NCBI GenBank assembly: GCA_903813345.2
Contig: CAIIXF020000011.1
Coordinates: forward strand, 29,568,166-29,632,165
Source of the DNA: Owenia fusiformis
Taxonomy: Eukaryota > Annelida > Polychaeta > Sabellida > Oweniidae
DNA: 64,000 nucleotides
Direction: 5' to 3'
Shown here: positions 26,501 to 36,300 of the stretch, one piece after another
Position numbering within the stretch: the stretch's first letter is position 1
Layout: the number at the start of each line of letters is the position of its first letter
Notes under the pieces: generated by a model
The model's input: only the letters and a program-made list of their open reading frames with translations
Database searches by the model: none
What the model was told of the DNA's origin: nothing
Made by a program: the position numbers and the translations under genes

Positions 26501-29500
26501 AGAAATAGATGTAAAAAGTATTTATAGTGCTTTTATTTGACGCTACAAGCACCTTGCTCATAGTGATTTAGACTTGACAGTTCTTGAATGGAAACAAATT
26601 TGACTTGTTTAAAATCATTATGAACAAGAATGCATATTACGGTACCTTTCTTGCAATATTTTGTCACTTGAATATAATTATACATGTACATATGTTGGTT
26701 CTTAACACAAAAATCAAAATGTTGCAAGGAAAAATAGTGTCTATAATTTTTGTTTGGTGTAGTTTTAGCATGTTTACTTTTTTATATAGGTCAACATCGT
26801 TCTCCTAGTCCAGCACGTTCTGACACTAGTGATACCACTATCATGCTTGCAACCCTGCCTCCCTCTCAATATCGTCCTAAACAACTTATCTCTTCTACCA
26901 GTCACGTCCAAAATGGACTACATTCTGACAAAGGTACTGTCTGTAGATAAAATTGTTTTTGTTCTCTTAAGTACTCATTCTTAAAATATTTGTGGTCATT
27001 CTAGTACTTCTTTGAAATTGAGATGTGGAACTATGAAATTGTACATGTGAATCACAAGATTTCTTTTGTGAAACATGATTTCATTGTATTACATAAGGAT
27101 CACCTAGTATAGTATTTTATGTAACAATAGACCTTATGTTGTCTCATAAATGTGTAACAAAATAATATATTGTATTTGTACGTTTTATCCAAAATGATGT
27201 TTTATCATTAAATGTTTTATTGAATTTTAATTCATAGGAAATAGATATGATGATGACCTTGACCCTATGATGAATGATCTTGATGACCTTCACCTTGTGG
27301 AAAATCGGCGGGAAAGAAGCAGACGCCTCAGTACAGGAACTGGTTCCACTAACTCAATCTTGGATGAAGTTGAAGATGAGTTAGAATTGTCTGGTGGAAG
27401 ACGACATATAGAGGAATATAATGGTGAGATTTAGGATATATTTTAACGAAAAAATTTGCGTTGATTTAATACTATGTATTATACCTGGATTTTCTAGATC
27501 TCTAGAAACCCCATGGTTTATGTTATTGGGTCAATTATGGCCAAGTTAATTAAATAAATAAGTCATTTGAAGTAATTGATTAGTAAACAGCAATAATGAA
27601 TTCTGATTGTAGAATCATATTTTAAAAGACTTACTATAACAAATGGATATTATTTCAGTGTTGTTCAATGATTCATCTGGCTAGAAAATGTGAAAAGATA
27701 TCTACATTTTTCATAATTTTCAACACTCTCAACTTACAACACTTAAGAGATTACTGTTTTACATTGCAAATATTTCAATGAATTTAAACTCCATGCACAT
27801 TGCTGTTGCAGCATCTACAGCATACGGACGAAGAAGTGGATCCCCTCCACGATCACCCAGAGATCCTAGACTTCTCAACTCTGGATTCCGTAGTGTTAGC
27901 CCTCCCCCTCTCGTCACACAGCATAATAAAGACCTCCTAGGACCACAGATGTAAGTTAATGCCAAATCTTTTTAGCCATTCTTTTAGAAAGATCTTGACT
28001 AGATCATGTTCTTACGATTGTTACTAACTTCCTTCTGTTTCATCTCGTGGTGCAGCTAGCATCAATGTAATATTTTATTAAACACCATTTGATTCTATCT
28101 GCTGCTGATTATATGGCAAAATTGGCATATTACTACATTAAAGCAGATATGAAATGGTATTTTTAACCTAAAGGAATCAATATAATTTTTTTGATAAATG
28201 TATTTGGACATGTTTTCTCATCAGTAGTGTGAAAATTATTTCACTCTAACGATCGTTATAGCTGCTTAATAAGCAATATTCGAATTGGTTGTGACGTTAT
28301 TGGCCCCCAAGTGATCTCTCACTGGTCCCCACGTGGCCCATTTTGGTCCATTAGATCATGACGTCATAATGCCAAAATGTTTTGTTATTTGTTTACACAA
28401 CAATCCTATGGTTGCCGTGACATTGTGATTACTAAGGAGCAATAAACCAAAGCTATATTTTGCATATGATGTTACTAATCACGTTGGGGTCAATTTGATT
28501 GATCAGTTAGTTTTATTTCGTTAACTATGACTATTAGCAGTTATCTAACATTTATTTTATTATGGCTATCGCAAGAACTCTACGTTGGGCTAACAATGGA
28601 GAAAACCGCATTTTTGTAGCTGCAAGTTGAGAAAAGCTATTTCAGTTGTCTTTAATGGTTTCTGATGTTATTATGTTATTGAAAAATAGCAGACATAGTG
28701 CAAATCCAGTGAAATGGTTTAGACAGCTAAGAGTAATAGGCCATTATTATAAGTCACTTATCCTGAATTCTGTGGATGTGAGATTTGATTTATCTGCTGC
28801 AGGGCCACGTGAAAAGAGATTGATGTTAAATCAGCTGTGTTCTCTGCAGTTCCTTTGACACGTGTTAATCTATATTAAAGTAATGTTTTACACGATTTAA
28901 GCATCACTTTTAATCAATTTCATGCTCGTGCTATAAGACTTGATATTGCAGCTGAAGAGGCTTAACAAAGGATATCAAAAATACATTTTCGCTCTTCATA
29001 TATTATGCTTATACTTTCATTATCTTTAATTTTCAGGGAAGGGAAATTTGATATCAAAGGCAGGAGACCTTTTGCCCCGCGTAGTCCAGCTGATTGTAAC
29101 ATTGGTGACATCATCAAATTTACTCGAAATGGTGGTAGAGTGAGCAGAGGGGCTGTTAAATACATTGGACATCTGCATGGAAAAAATGATGCGTACCTTG
29201 GAGTAGAATTAGAACATGGAGGTATGTTGCAAAGAAATAATTTACAAAGCTGCAAGATCTCTATACCTACAAATTAATACACAAAGTAGTTAGGTTGTTG
29301 GTCTTTATTATTGGAAAGTTTAAAGTAATTTTATCAAAAACAAACAAAATTAGAGCAGGGCGTCCAAGACTTTTGGATCACCCCTCGTACATGTAGAGCA
29401 AATAGACCATTGTCTGTTGTAAAGCTGTTCATTATATATTTCATTATCTCTACCATTGTGTTTTTAAAAAATCATAGGTGGTATCAGAAAAGGGTAAGGG

Positions 29501-30104
29501 GTAATACATGTTCTTGATATAAGCCCTGTAATTCTGTATTTATATTAAATGTAAATATTGAAATATTACATAGATGATGCTGTGTCCATTTTAAAGTACT
29601 AGACTATTTATTATATTGTAGATTCAAAACATGATGGGACATATGAAGGACAAAGATACTTCAAATGGTAAGTACAAGCACTAAAAATAATTTTTGGAAC
29701 AATAGTTCTAGATGTTTCAAATGCATTGTACCTGTTATACTGGTATATATGGATTTTTCAGAATGTTCATGAATTCATGGTACAAAAATGATTTAATGCC
29801 ATACATATATATCTGGTGAGCATAAAATAATTGCTCCATTATCTTTTGTTCAAACCTTTTCCAACTTTCAACGTTTAAATGGCTTGATATACCGACCAAT
29901 TTTCATAGCACAAGTATTCCGTAGACTTCAAGTCAATTGCATTTAAAAATCATCAATGAAGGTGCACGTGGAAAAGTCCACTATTAATTTAATGTATTTA
30001 GACTCTTGTAATTTCTGAATTTCTCTTAATTTATTGTTTGCAGCAAGCCTAATAAAGGTGTATTTGTGGCCTTCAATAAGGTGATCATGGTGTGGGGCGA
30101 CTAG
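12817..30104 (+). CDS. CAP-Gly domain protein with basic, R/E/S-repeat and coiled-coil regions (16 coding exons)
   Basis: Joining exons 12817-14533, 15712-16946, 18866-19051, 19418-19631, 21961-22121, 22499-22620, 23059-23315, 23704-23814, 25186-25299, 25690-25872, 26790-26933, 27238-27423, 27812-27950, 29037-29221, 29622-29667 and 30044-30104 gives 5,061 nt with phase preserved at every junction: 1,686 residues plus TAG. Order: Ser/Lys-rich region with five basic motifs (1-572), Arg/Glu/Ser/Gly repeats (about 715-905), helical coiled coil (985-1225), low-complexity Ser/Pro/Asn region (1225-1590), CAP-Gly domain (about 1605-1684). CAP-Gly domains bind EEY/F-type tails of tubulin and EB proteins, so a microtubule-associated role is inferred. 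The start ATG at 12817 has A at -3 and G at +4. I do not recognise the orthologue; a C-terminal CAP-Gly is unlike CLIP-170 or p150-Glued, where it is N-terminal. The exon model is strong; the name is open. Confidence 0.85.
14626..14786 (+). mobile_element. MITE, family C, complete
   Basis: Starts CAGGGGTTTCATTAG and ends CAAGTGAAACCCCTG; flanked by ACATG direct repeats. 161 bp. Interior matches the 4562-4736 copy in reverse orientation. It sits within 100 bp of the first coding exon's donor. Confidence 0.82.
15544..15624. repeat. Perfect 15-bp inverted repeat in intron
   Basis: GTGTACCCCCTCCCC at 15544-15558 and its exact reverse complement at 15610-15624, with a 51-nt loop, 87 nt upstream of the next exon. 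The transcript could form a GC-rich stem close to the 3' splice site. Confidence 0.7.
15712..16946 (+). CDS. CAP-Gly gene exon 2, Arg/Glu/Ser/Gly repeat exon
   Basis: Acceptor TATATTTCCAG ends at 15711; donor AAAGAG|GTAAGT follows 16946. Residues 573-984. After an acidic/Asn-rich start, about 190 residues consist of degenerate repeats of RGSERGS, RGSERESL and DRDFERDSL, giving a polyampholyte of alternating positive and negative charge with regular serines. Such SR/ER-type tracts are usually disordered and heavily phosphorylated. The repeat DNA varies at the third codon position, so the array is not a recent expansion. Confidence 0.85.
17040..17345 (+). repeat. Dispersed repeat, family F, copy 1
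   Basis: Shares a run of short blocks with 38505-38845 in the same order and orientation (GGTATCAAT.., AATGAGG.TGGTA, ATCAAATCACCC.CAATTCATT, TTAATTCTTTTCACACAT, GTATCACTGAAAAGAAT, AGGGTTTTGCAAGGT). Noncoding; class unknown. Confidence 0.6.
17461..18846. mobile_element. TA-flanked TIR element, pogo/Tigger-like termini, 1.39 kb
   Basis: Left end CAGTACAACCTGTCTAAGAG followed by GAACACC; right end, read inward, CAGTATACAATGAACCCTG followed later by GGAACACC; both ends flanked by TA. Right subterminal sequence has three GTGTTCCA-type blocks. No transposase frame was found, so it is a nonautonomous or decayed copy. The interior around 17590-17720 is GC-richer than its surroundings. Confidence 0.65.
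18866..19051 (+). CDS. CAP-Gly gene exon 3, coiled coil
   Basis: Acceptor TTCAATTTCAG ends at 18865; donor CTTGAG|GTAATT follows 19051. 186 nt, phase 0 at both ends, residues 985-1046. Sequence such as LQEREDKLSKLLEEKE shows heptad-like leucine spacing of a coiled coil. Confidence 0.85.
19418..19631 (+). CDS. CAP-Gly gene exon 4, coiled coil then linker
   Basis: Acceptor GTATTTTTCAG ends at 19417; donor ATAG|GTAAAT follows 19631, phase 1. Residues 1047-1117: a coiled coil (IDELLREKENLLTEIHKLKQ) followed by a Gly/Pro linker. Confidence 0.85.
19632..21960. other. Intron occupied by a large simple-sequence TIR element
   Basis: About 1.6 kb of the 2.3 kb is the 19977-21594 element. The remainder shows nothing recognisable. 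Confidence 0.7.
19977..21594 (+). mobile_element. Expanded family B-type element, 1.6 kb, with internal tandem repeats
   Basis: Left end CAGGGCCGTCAGATGG, right end CTTACGGGCCTG, with CACCT directly repeated at both flanks (5-bp duplication). Inside are about four to five tandem copies of a compound unit near 340 bp; the landmark GACTCATACACTTTGAAAGT recurs at about 20098, 20438, 20781, 20993 (changed) and 21292, alternating with CAGACACTTTTAAA landmarks. Each unit has poly-C followed by poly-A runs, the longest about 15 C near 20379-20393. No open reading frame; open frames seen here are low-complexity. Confidence 0.75.
21961..22121 (+). CDS. CAP-Gly gene exon 5, coiled coil
   Basis: Acceptor GCTACTTCAG ends at 21960; donor GAGCAG|GTAGGA follows 22121. 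Residues 1118-1171, phase 1 in and 0 out. Helical, with LTDQLKDLQEAHETAV-type heptads. Confidence 0.85.
22360..22482 (+). repeat. Dispersed repeat, family D, copy 2
   Basis: TTTTTATGTCACCAC at left and GCATGTTAATGCCTT at right, as in copy 1. GTCACCAC and GTGGTGAT near the two ends are inverted, hinting at short TIRs. It stops about 16 nt before the exon at 22499. Confidence 0.55.
22499..22620 (+). CDS. CAP-Gly gene exon 6, coiled coil
   Basis: Acceptor GCTTGTTTCAG ends at 22498; donor ATAAG|GTAATT follows 22620, phase 2. Residues 1172-1211; HDEIQHLRDELRSMREQ is coiled-coil like. Confidence 0.85.
23059..23315 (+). CDS. CAP-Gly gene exon 7, end of coiled coil and Ser/Arg linker
   Basis: Acceptor TACTTTACAG ends at 23058; donor TCTG|GTAAGT follows 23315. 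The split AGA codon restores the frame. Residues 1212-1297, hydrophilic with many Ser, Arg, Asp and Asn. Confidence 0.83.
23704..23814 (+). CDS. CAP-Gly gene exon 8, symmetric phase 1 cassette
   Basis: 111 nt with phase 1 at both ends; acceptor AATTACAG ends at 23703, donor GATG|GTAAGC follows 23814. Residues 1298-1334. Low-complexity, removable without frame change. Confidence 0.8.
23815..25185. other. Intron with a TTAA-class MITE
   Basis: Contains the 24073-24491 element. No other feature seen. Confidence 0.65.
24073..24491 (+). mobile_element. TTAA-flanked MITE, family T, copy 1
   Basis: Termini AGGCAGAATCAGAT and ATCTGATTCTGCCT are perfect inverted repeats; both ends sit on TTAA (24069-24072 and 24492-24495). 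419 bp, no coding capacity. TTAA specificity fits piggyBac- or Kolobok-mobilised elements. A second copy is at 35547-35913. Confidence 0.85.
25186..25299 (+). CDS. CAP-Gly gene exon 9, symmetric phase 1 cassette
   Basis: Acceptor CCTTTACAG ends at 25185; donor CATG|GTATGT follows 25299. 114 nt, residues 1335-1372, Ser/Arg/Asn-rich. Confidence 0.8.
25690..25872 (+). CDS. CAP-Gly gene exon 10, symmetric phase 1 cassette
   Basis: Acceptor ATTTTCCAG ends at 25689; the donor AATA|GTAGGT at 25873 is the choice that preserves phase 1. 183 nt, residues 1373-1433, Asn/Ser/His/Tyr-rich. The alternative donor four bases later (TAGTAG|GTATTT) would shift the frame. Confidence 0.75.
25873..26789. other. 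Intron, nothing recognised
   Basis: AT-rich sequence; small open frames on both strands show no domain or codon signal. Confidence 0.6.
26790..26933 (+). CDS. CAP-Gly gene exon 11, symmetric phase 1 cassette
   Basis: Acceptor TTTTATATAG ends at 26789; donor AAAG|GTACTG follows 26933. 144 nt, residues 1434-1481, with HRSPSPARSDTSD, an SP-rich phosphorylation-prone stretch of the SxIP/SP type common near microtubule-binding regions. Confidence 0.8.
27238..27423 (+). CDS. CAP-Gly gene exon 12, acidic symmetric cassette
   Basis: Acceptor ATTCATAG ends at 27237; donor AATG|GTGAGA follows 27423. 186 nt, phase 1 to 1, residues 1482-1543. Acidic (YDDDLDPMMNDLDDL) around an RRERSRRLS basic island. 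Confidence 0.8.
27812..27950 (+). CDS. CAP-Gly gene exon 13, Ser/Pro linker
   Basis: Acceptor GCTGTTGCAG ends at 27811; donor CAGAT|GTAAGT follows 27950, phase 2. Residues 1544-1589, with GRRSGSPPRSPRDPR. A second AG nine bases later (CATCTACAG) could serve as an alternative acceptor that removes three residues in frame. Confidence 0.8.
27951..29036. other. Intron, no gene supported
   Basis: Contains a 70-codon open frame at 28646-28858 with no domain, no Kozak signal and no neighbour exon, and a GC-richer patch with TGACGTCAT near 28360. I can assign neither. Confidence 0.55.
29037..29221 (+). CDS. CAP-Gly gene exon 14, first part of CAP-Gly domain
   Basis: Acceptor TTAATTTTCAG ends at 29036; donor GGAG|GTATGT follows 29221. 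Residues 1590-1651. NIGDIIKFTRNGG, GAVKYIGHLHGK and DAYLGVELEHG follow the CAP-Gly pattern (G-R-V-x-G-x-V-x-Y-x-G and a-x-x-G-V-E-L-D). Confidence 0.93.
29622..29667 (+). CDS. CAP-Gly gene exon 15, KHDG motif
   Basis: 46-nt exon; acceptor ATATTGTAG ends at 29621, donor AAATG|GTAAGT follows 29667. Encodes SKHDGTYEGQRYFK, the site of the CAP-Gly signature GKNDG, here SKHDG. The two substitutions lie in the groove that contacts C-terminal EEY/F peptides, so specificity may differ. Confidence 0.92.
30044..30104 (+). CDS. CAP-Gly gene exon 16, end of domain and stop
   Basis: Acceptor TTGTTTGCAG ends at 30043. Encodes KPNKGVFVAFNKVIMVWGD then TAG; the CxPxxGxFV pattern closes the CAP-Gly fold. The protein ends immediately after the domain. 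Confidence 0.92.
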
Positions 30105-30859
30105 ATGTACAACAAGAGTCTCAGCAGACAATCTTAACATCGACAATCAGAACAACTTTCGATGTTCACCAAGACTGATATTCTGACTTTCGAACTGTCC
30201 TCCTGGACTTCTGATGATCTTTGAAACATTCAAAGATGTTGAATTTCAATGGAAGAACAAACATTTTTGATGTTTGGGCCTTTCAGTGTTCTCCTGAAGT
30301 TTTGATGAAGTTTGGAACTTTCAATGTTCTTGGGGAATTTTGAGGATCTTTGGGGTATTTCATGTATCCTAAATTTTGATGATCTTTGGGACTTTCAAAG
30401 ATGCAGACTTTCGATGGAAGGGTGTATATCACATTGTAATGCACTTATGAGTGTATATCATGTTGTAATGAAATGAAAAATGAGATGCTGTATCGCAAGT
30501 CTCAATTTCTCTTTACAGTGAGAAAGTAGTTTAACCTTCAAAGCTTTAATGATGTATGTTCTTTCTAGCACTTGGGTTGCATGCATTGATATTTGAATCA
30601 CAAAAAATGTGAAGATAAGTATCGAAAATATTGCATATATTTAGAACACATGTTTCATGATGATGATGTGATATCCAATCAGATTTGATGTTGCTCAACC
30701 AATCAGCATCATCCAAATATTCATTGCTTTCTGTATAAAGCATAGCTGTAGTTAGAGCAGAAAATTTTATTCCAATTATGTTGTTGTATATAAATGCATG
30801 TGTATAATGTGAGCAGTAGCATACATACCTAAAGTGTATTCACTATTGAAATCATTGTA

Positions 30860-31035
30860 CAGTTAAACTCTATGTGTATTACGGGGTACTCTCTCATATT
30901 GGCCAATATTGTTGTTCTTTGTAGATAGGTACTTTACAGAGAGAAATCACATGTATGCCAATGGGACTTGCAGTTTGAAAAAGTAATGTTGAGATGTGGT
31001 CTTGACAGAGGTGTCCCCTCAAACAGGGTTTACTG
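30860..31035. mobile_element. TA-flanked MITE with pogo/Tigger-like termini
   Basis: Left CAGTTAAACTCTATG.. and right ..AAACAGGGTTTACTG, read inward as CAGTAAACCCTGTTT then GAGGGGACACC; TA on both sides. 176 bp. Terminal sequence resembles the ends at 17461, 39934 and 48060. Confidence 0.65.
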
Positions 31036-33218
31036 TACTTAATGATATAGCAATGTTTTAAATAATTTATACATATTTTTGTGCACATTTGGGTTCAAGA
31101 ACTATCCAAGTATTTTACACTTTGTATGTTTTTATCAGTGATCGTACTATCAGGGGATGTATACTCCCAAGTCTCTCATTGGCTAGCTGACAGGTGGAGT
31201 CATCAAGATTTCAGACCTTTCAGGGTTAAACATGAATTGTGGACCAGTTACCATATGAATTTCAGGCTACAATAAACTGACTCTAGATCACAATATCTCA
31301 TATTGCACCCTGTTGCCGAAAAAGATGACTCTCCCAAGGTCAAGTATCTTGGCTAGATAACCCAAGTATACAACCCATGATAGCTCAATAATATGATGTG
31401 TTACCCATAGGGTTGTAAGAAGGATCTCAATTTTGTGTCATAGTAATCAATGCCATGAATATTCTTAATACTCAAGATATATCATTACTAAAACACAGAA
31501 TTCACTTTAAGTGAACACTCGTTAATTGTTTTATAATCGGCATTCTGTCTTTTAGGTTATTTATTGAAGTAGAAATGTGGATGAATCAAAGCATTCTATG
31601 TCAAATCAAATAATATGTCTACAATTTATATCTCTGTATTTAATTTTGATAGTACTGATATATCATCTTTGATATCTGAGCCAAGCGATTTTTGCTTATA
31701 TATAATTTATTTGTGTGTCCATGTAAATAATGTTGTTGAGAGGATTGTGAATATTTGATGTGATATGTCAAACTTTGATAAATGTGATGTGATATGGGGA
31801 AGTTAAGATGGCCATATTTACAGATTGTTGAGAGGTGAAGCTTGGGATATTTTGGGGGCTGTATCGAAATGTCAATGTTTTCTTAAGCAACATGTTAACG
31901 ACATGTTAATTCAGCAAGCCTCCTATTGAGCGCTCTCACAGTATCATCCACTCAATTTGCTATTTTTCTATTATGGCTTTTTAGCACCCTCCCCTAAAGC
32001 TCTTGCCTTGCCTCAGTCAGAGTTTTTTATTTATTTTTTTTACATTTACTTCAATTGAAGATTAAGTGAAAGAAATACAGACTTAGGCAAGGCTAATAAA
32101 GCTCCTTAGACTAGTTGATGTGTTAAAAAGTCATTAAGCTTTGAAATGGAAAGGGAATGTCCTTTTATAGAAGTTGCCTCTGGTCAACACCTGAAAATGA
32201 CCCACACAGAATGACACGTGTTGTCAATGTGATGTTAAAAACATTTTTTGCAATGTGAGTCTATTGTACAAAAGCACTTAAAAATTATGATATTGTACAT
32301 GTACAATGTGAAATCTTGTGAATGGTAGGTTGTAATAGAACACTGCAGATTTTTTGTAATAGAAAAACAAAATATGATATAGATTTGTTTTGTTCTATTT
32401 ATTTACATTGAGCTATAAATAAAATGATACCCTAAAATATCACCATTCTTATGATTGTTCCAAAATGAAAAACAATTTTACTTATAGACTAATATCTTTT
32501 ATAAATTTAAAATACCTGCTAGGCTTGCATCTCAGTGTTATTACTAGAAAAGCAAGTCCAATAGGCCAGTGGAAACAAACTAATGTAACAATTAATATGC
32601 GACTGATTAGTTTGCTCATGGTGACGACAATTGTCAAATAAAGAGGAAAAAATAAATTACATTACTAAATATAAAATTTAAAAAACACCAAACTTTTGCA
32701 AATATTGTAGTGAAGAAAATGAAATTAATTTGAGTTTGTCTGGTAAGAAATATTAAAATACAAGGAAACCCTCCAAAATGGACCCAGATTACCCGTATTA
32801 AAATTAATTCTTAATTCTTGTGCATTTACCAATCAAATACTGTTACAGGGATAATTTTCACTGAACATTCATTATTTCACCCACTTGGTTCTTTTTCTAC
32901 TTAGGGAGCCTACTTATTTCTGGAGATTCCTTAAGGCACCCACCTTTAGCTTAAGACATGTGCACATGTACTATGCCTGGCTTGTATGGAATAAATATAC
33001 ACATTGACATGGCAGCTATTTCCCTATAAAAATCATTTAAAAGTGATTGTTATCCAATGTTTATGTTGCTATGATTGACTTGATTGTCATCAACATAAAA
33101 CATCCCTGAAGTATCCAAAATGTATGTGAAATATTGCTATATTTATACCTGATGTTATTTCTCTGAATCTCTTTCAAATCAATATTTGAATCTATTATTT
33201 CTTAATCTGTATCTAGTG

Positions 33219-33224
33219 TTTAAT
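33219..33224 (-). terminator. Possible polyadenylation signal ATTAAA for MPC2
   Basis: On the minus strand ATTAAA lies about 80 nt past the MPC2 stop codon. It is the nearest recognisable signal; position fits a short 3' UTR, but no cleavage site is visible. Confidence 0.35.
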
Positions 33225-33301
33225 GTATATATTATATCTAATATTAAATATCCATAGATTTGTATCCAATATTCCTTTTAAGTCTAAATTTGTGCCATTT
33301 G

Positions 33302-33353
33302 TTAATCGACTTCAGCAGCCAAGGCTTCCTCTTTAGCAAGATTCTGGCGATAT
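33302..33353 (-). CDS. MPC2: MPC2 exon 5 and stop
   Basis: Acceptor TATTTCCAG on the minus strand precedes 33353. Encodes YRQNLAKEEALAAEVD then TAA, the soluble C-terminal tail after the last membrane helix. Confidence 0.92.
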
Positions 33354-36300
33354 CTGGAAATACATAAACATAAGAACTTCATTCATCGGGGCTCCTCAGA
33401 ATAAGGGCAACTTATTGACTTTTATCTCTAGTTAAATTAAAAGTTTTTTAGATCAACAAAACAACTTCTCTTGGACATTCAAGTTATAACGTAGATATAG
33501 CTTTTGTACATTCAAAAGAAAACTGTTCAGTTTTACACTGCCTATTATTTTTAACGGTCTAATTTAGAAGTCACATGATGAAATTCTAAATTCATAAATC
33601 TTCAAAAATCAAAACTTTTTTCTTATAAAAACATTTTAGACTAAAAATGTCAAAAATAGCGCCCGTTCATGAAAGCATTAATCAATCAGCTTTGCAACTG
33701 GCAGACTTCCATGATTTTCTAATATCCTCATTCCTGACAGTTTAATGGTATATTCAAACCCAGGGACAAATAGCTTCATTCTTTTGACCCTCATTTGGTC
33801 AACTAAAAGGATAATATATCAATAAAAACTTTTAACAGCAGAATTAGAGCTGCTCCAGGTACCATTGTCTGTGTTACCATAGCAACCATAACTGAAGTAG
33901 AATTTAACAGAGATCACCAAATTGTAAAAAAATGTTTGTATACAGGATACAAGATATTAAAAATAAATATTTTAGAGACATTATGATTGAGAATTCATGG
34001 ATATACCCTAGCATGTACAGTAGATGTACAAGCAAAAGCTAGCCTTGAGAAATCTAGTAATGACAAAGTGCTTCATAAAAGCACTTACACACACGTTTAC
34101 TCTCTATTGAAATGACTACTTACTTGGCTCAGAGAATAATAGATTTATGTTTGAATATTTGCATTGTGCTATACCCAATTTATGGCAAATTCAAATAGGC
34201 TTAAAAGTATGTACCGCATAAACCACTATTAACTACAGTGAGGCAGTGAAACTATCAACGGAGAAAAGTGAAAAGGAAAACGGAAATCAAGAGTAACTAC
34301 ATGCTACACAGGCAATATATTGGTTAAGAAGAGACTTTCAAAAAGCCATTGGTAAAAACAAAGGAATTCAATTAGATCAAAAATAGCAGAGAGATATCAA
34401 CCACTAATGAAAATCTACTGATTCGATGTAACAATCCACAAATACATTGAAGGCAACTCTATGAGGCAGATGGTACATTTCAGTATAAGTATAAGGTACA
34501 TGTTAAAATGAACATGAATGTAATATTATAGATAGGGATGGGACGGTTCGTTTCGGCTCAGTTCGGTTTTTCGGATCATCAGCCGTCGGTTCAGTTTTTT
34601 CGGTTCGGTTCATTCATTTTAAGGATTAGTATTGATTGACATAATTAGCTGCTTTGTCTCTGACTTCACTGCTGACTGTCACTTTCTTTTAATACAACCA
34701 ATAAAATAACTAATTTATGCTTGTAGAAACCTTTATTCTGTGATGCGTTTTTTACAGAGGAAGTCATGATTGTGTAAGTTTAGTGAGTTTACACTTTCAT
34801 GTTTTTCTTTAGAAAAACTAATATGTCCACTGCTTCTGGTTTCAATTGGGCCCTTTGGGCTGTTACAATGTCACCAGCCGTCGAGAACCCTTTCACTCGG
34901 GACCGATGTCGCCGGAATACCCAAAAGAACGCGCACAAAATAATACCCTATATCGAACCTGCGCAAATATAAATTTGCGCAAATCTTTGTATCAATTATG
35001 CCACGTTATAACAATAATTTATAGATGGAATTTTATGTAATAGTATTTCATGAACAATACATATTATTTAGAATACACGACTAAAGAATATAGTACCAGG
35101 GACCACATGATTGATTAACGAGGGATACGAAAATGCGGATACGAAATGAATCTAGTAAACGAGTGAGCTAGCAACAGACAAGACAGACAAGGTAGGGACT
35201 AGGAATATCAAAAATGTTGCTGTAAAACAGTGTTTTTAACTGTTTTATTGATACTTGACCAATGAAATATTAATCCGAAAACGATCCGAAAAGCTGATCC
35301 GAAAGTAGGGCTGTGATCCGAAAACCGCTCCGAAGGCTATGAACCGCGTTTTTTCAGTATTTCGGTTATCCGTCCCACCCCTAATTATAGATGAAACAGG
35401 ATGTATAAATAATTTAAGATTTTTCCCTCTGGTTCTCTTAACTAAATAACAACATATTTTACATAGCTAAATCAAAGCCATAAACAAAGACCAAACCCTC
35501 TTATATATACATGTACATACATTTTGAATGTTGAGTGTCACTTTAAAGGCAGAATCAGATCTAGAGGAGTTGACAAAATTGCAAAAAACATGCACAGTTG
35601 AATTCCAATCTATTCCTTACTACCTCAAATACAAAATCTCCCAAATGATCACCAATACGTCATAAATTGGTGAAGTTACTAAGGATTCAAAGTGCAAAAA
35701 TGGGGGAAAGTGTTTAAATTCTCCCAAATAATAAATATGGGAACCATATCTATAGAAAAATAATACATTCTTGTAATACATTCTTTAGTTTCCCTGAAAT
35801 CAAGTCTGCACTTTTAGGAAATAAGCATTACACTGGGAATGAAATGAGCCCAGAATATTCAAAAATTGAAGAATTTTTGTTTTGTTTGCTGCTCAGAAGA
35901 TCTGATTCTTCCTTTAATATAAGATCTATAGAGAAATATAAGAACAGCATCAAGATAAAACGCAAAGGTAAAAGTCTAAATTACCATTCCATCTTTTAGT
36001 GTGCTTAACTAAGTGAAGGTCTTTAACCTCTTGAATCCCAGGCTCTAAAATTGGCATGAAACCAGAGAATTTTTCATTTTTTGCCACCTTTTGACATTTT
36101 ATTACATACCTATACAACTTTAGATGCTCAGCTTAGTAAAATTGGACGACAGAGATCATTTCTACACGTTTTAAAACAATTTTTGTGTAAATTGGATGAA
36201 AATTGTTCAAATGAGAGCAATTTTTGTGAAAATTTTGTGACGGATTTCCTCGTCCCTCTGGGCACCAGTCTTATTTCATTTGTGACGGATATATCCGTCA

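Larger units (their letters stand above)
30105..33301. other. 3' UTR of the CAP-Gly gene and convergent intergenic DNA
   Basis: From 30175 to 30420 there are degenerate repeats of about 60 bp built on TTTTGATGATCTTTGGGACTTTCAA. Possible plus-strand AATAAA signals occur near 31274, 32419, 32637 and 32991, so the 3' end is undecided. A small TA-flanked MITE lies at 30860-31035. No further gene is supported. Confidence 0.55.

Noticed and set aside
28646-28858. 70-codon frame in a CAP-Gly gene intron
   Set aside because: No domain, no splice partners and no conserved features visible.
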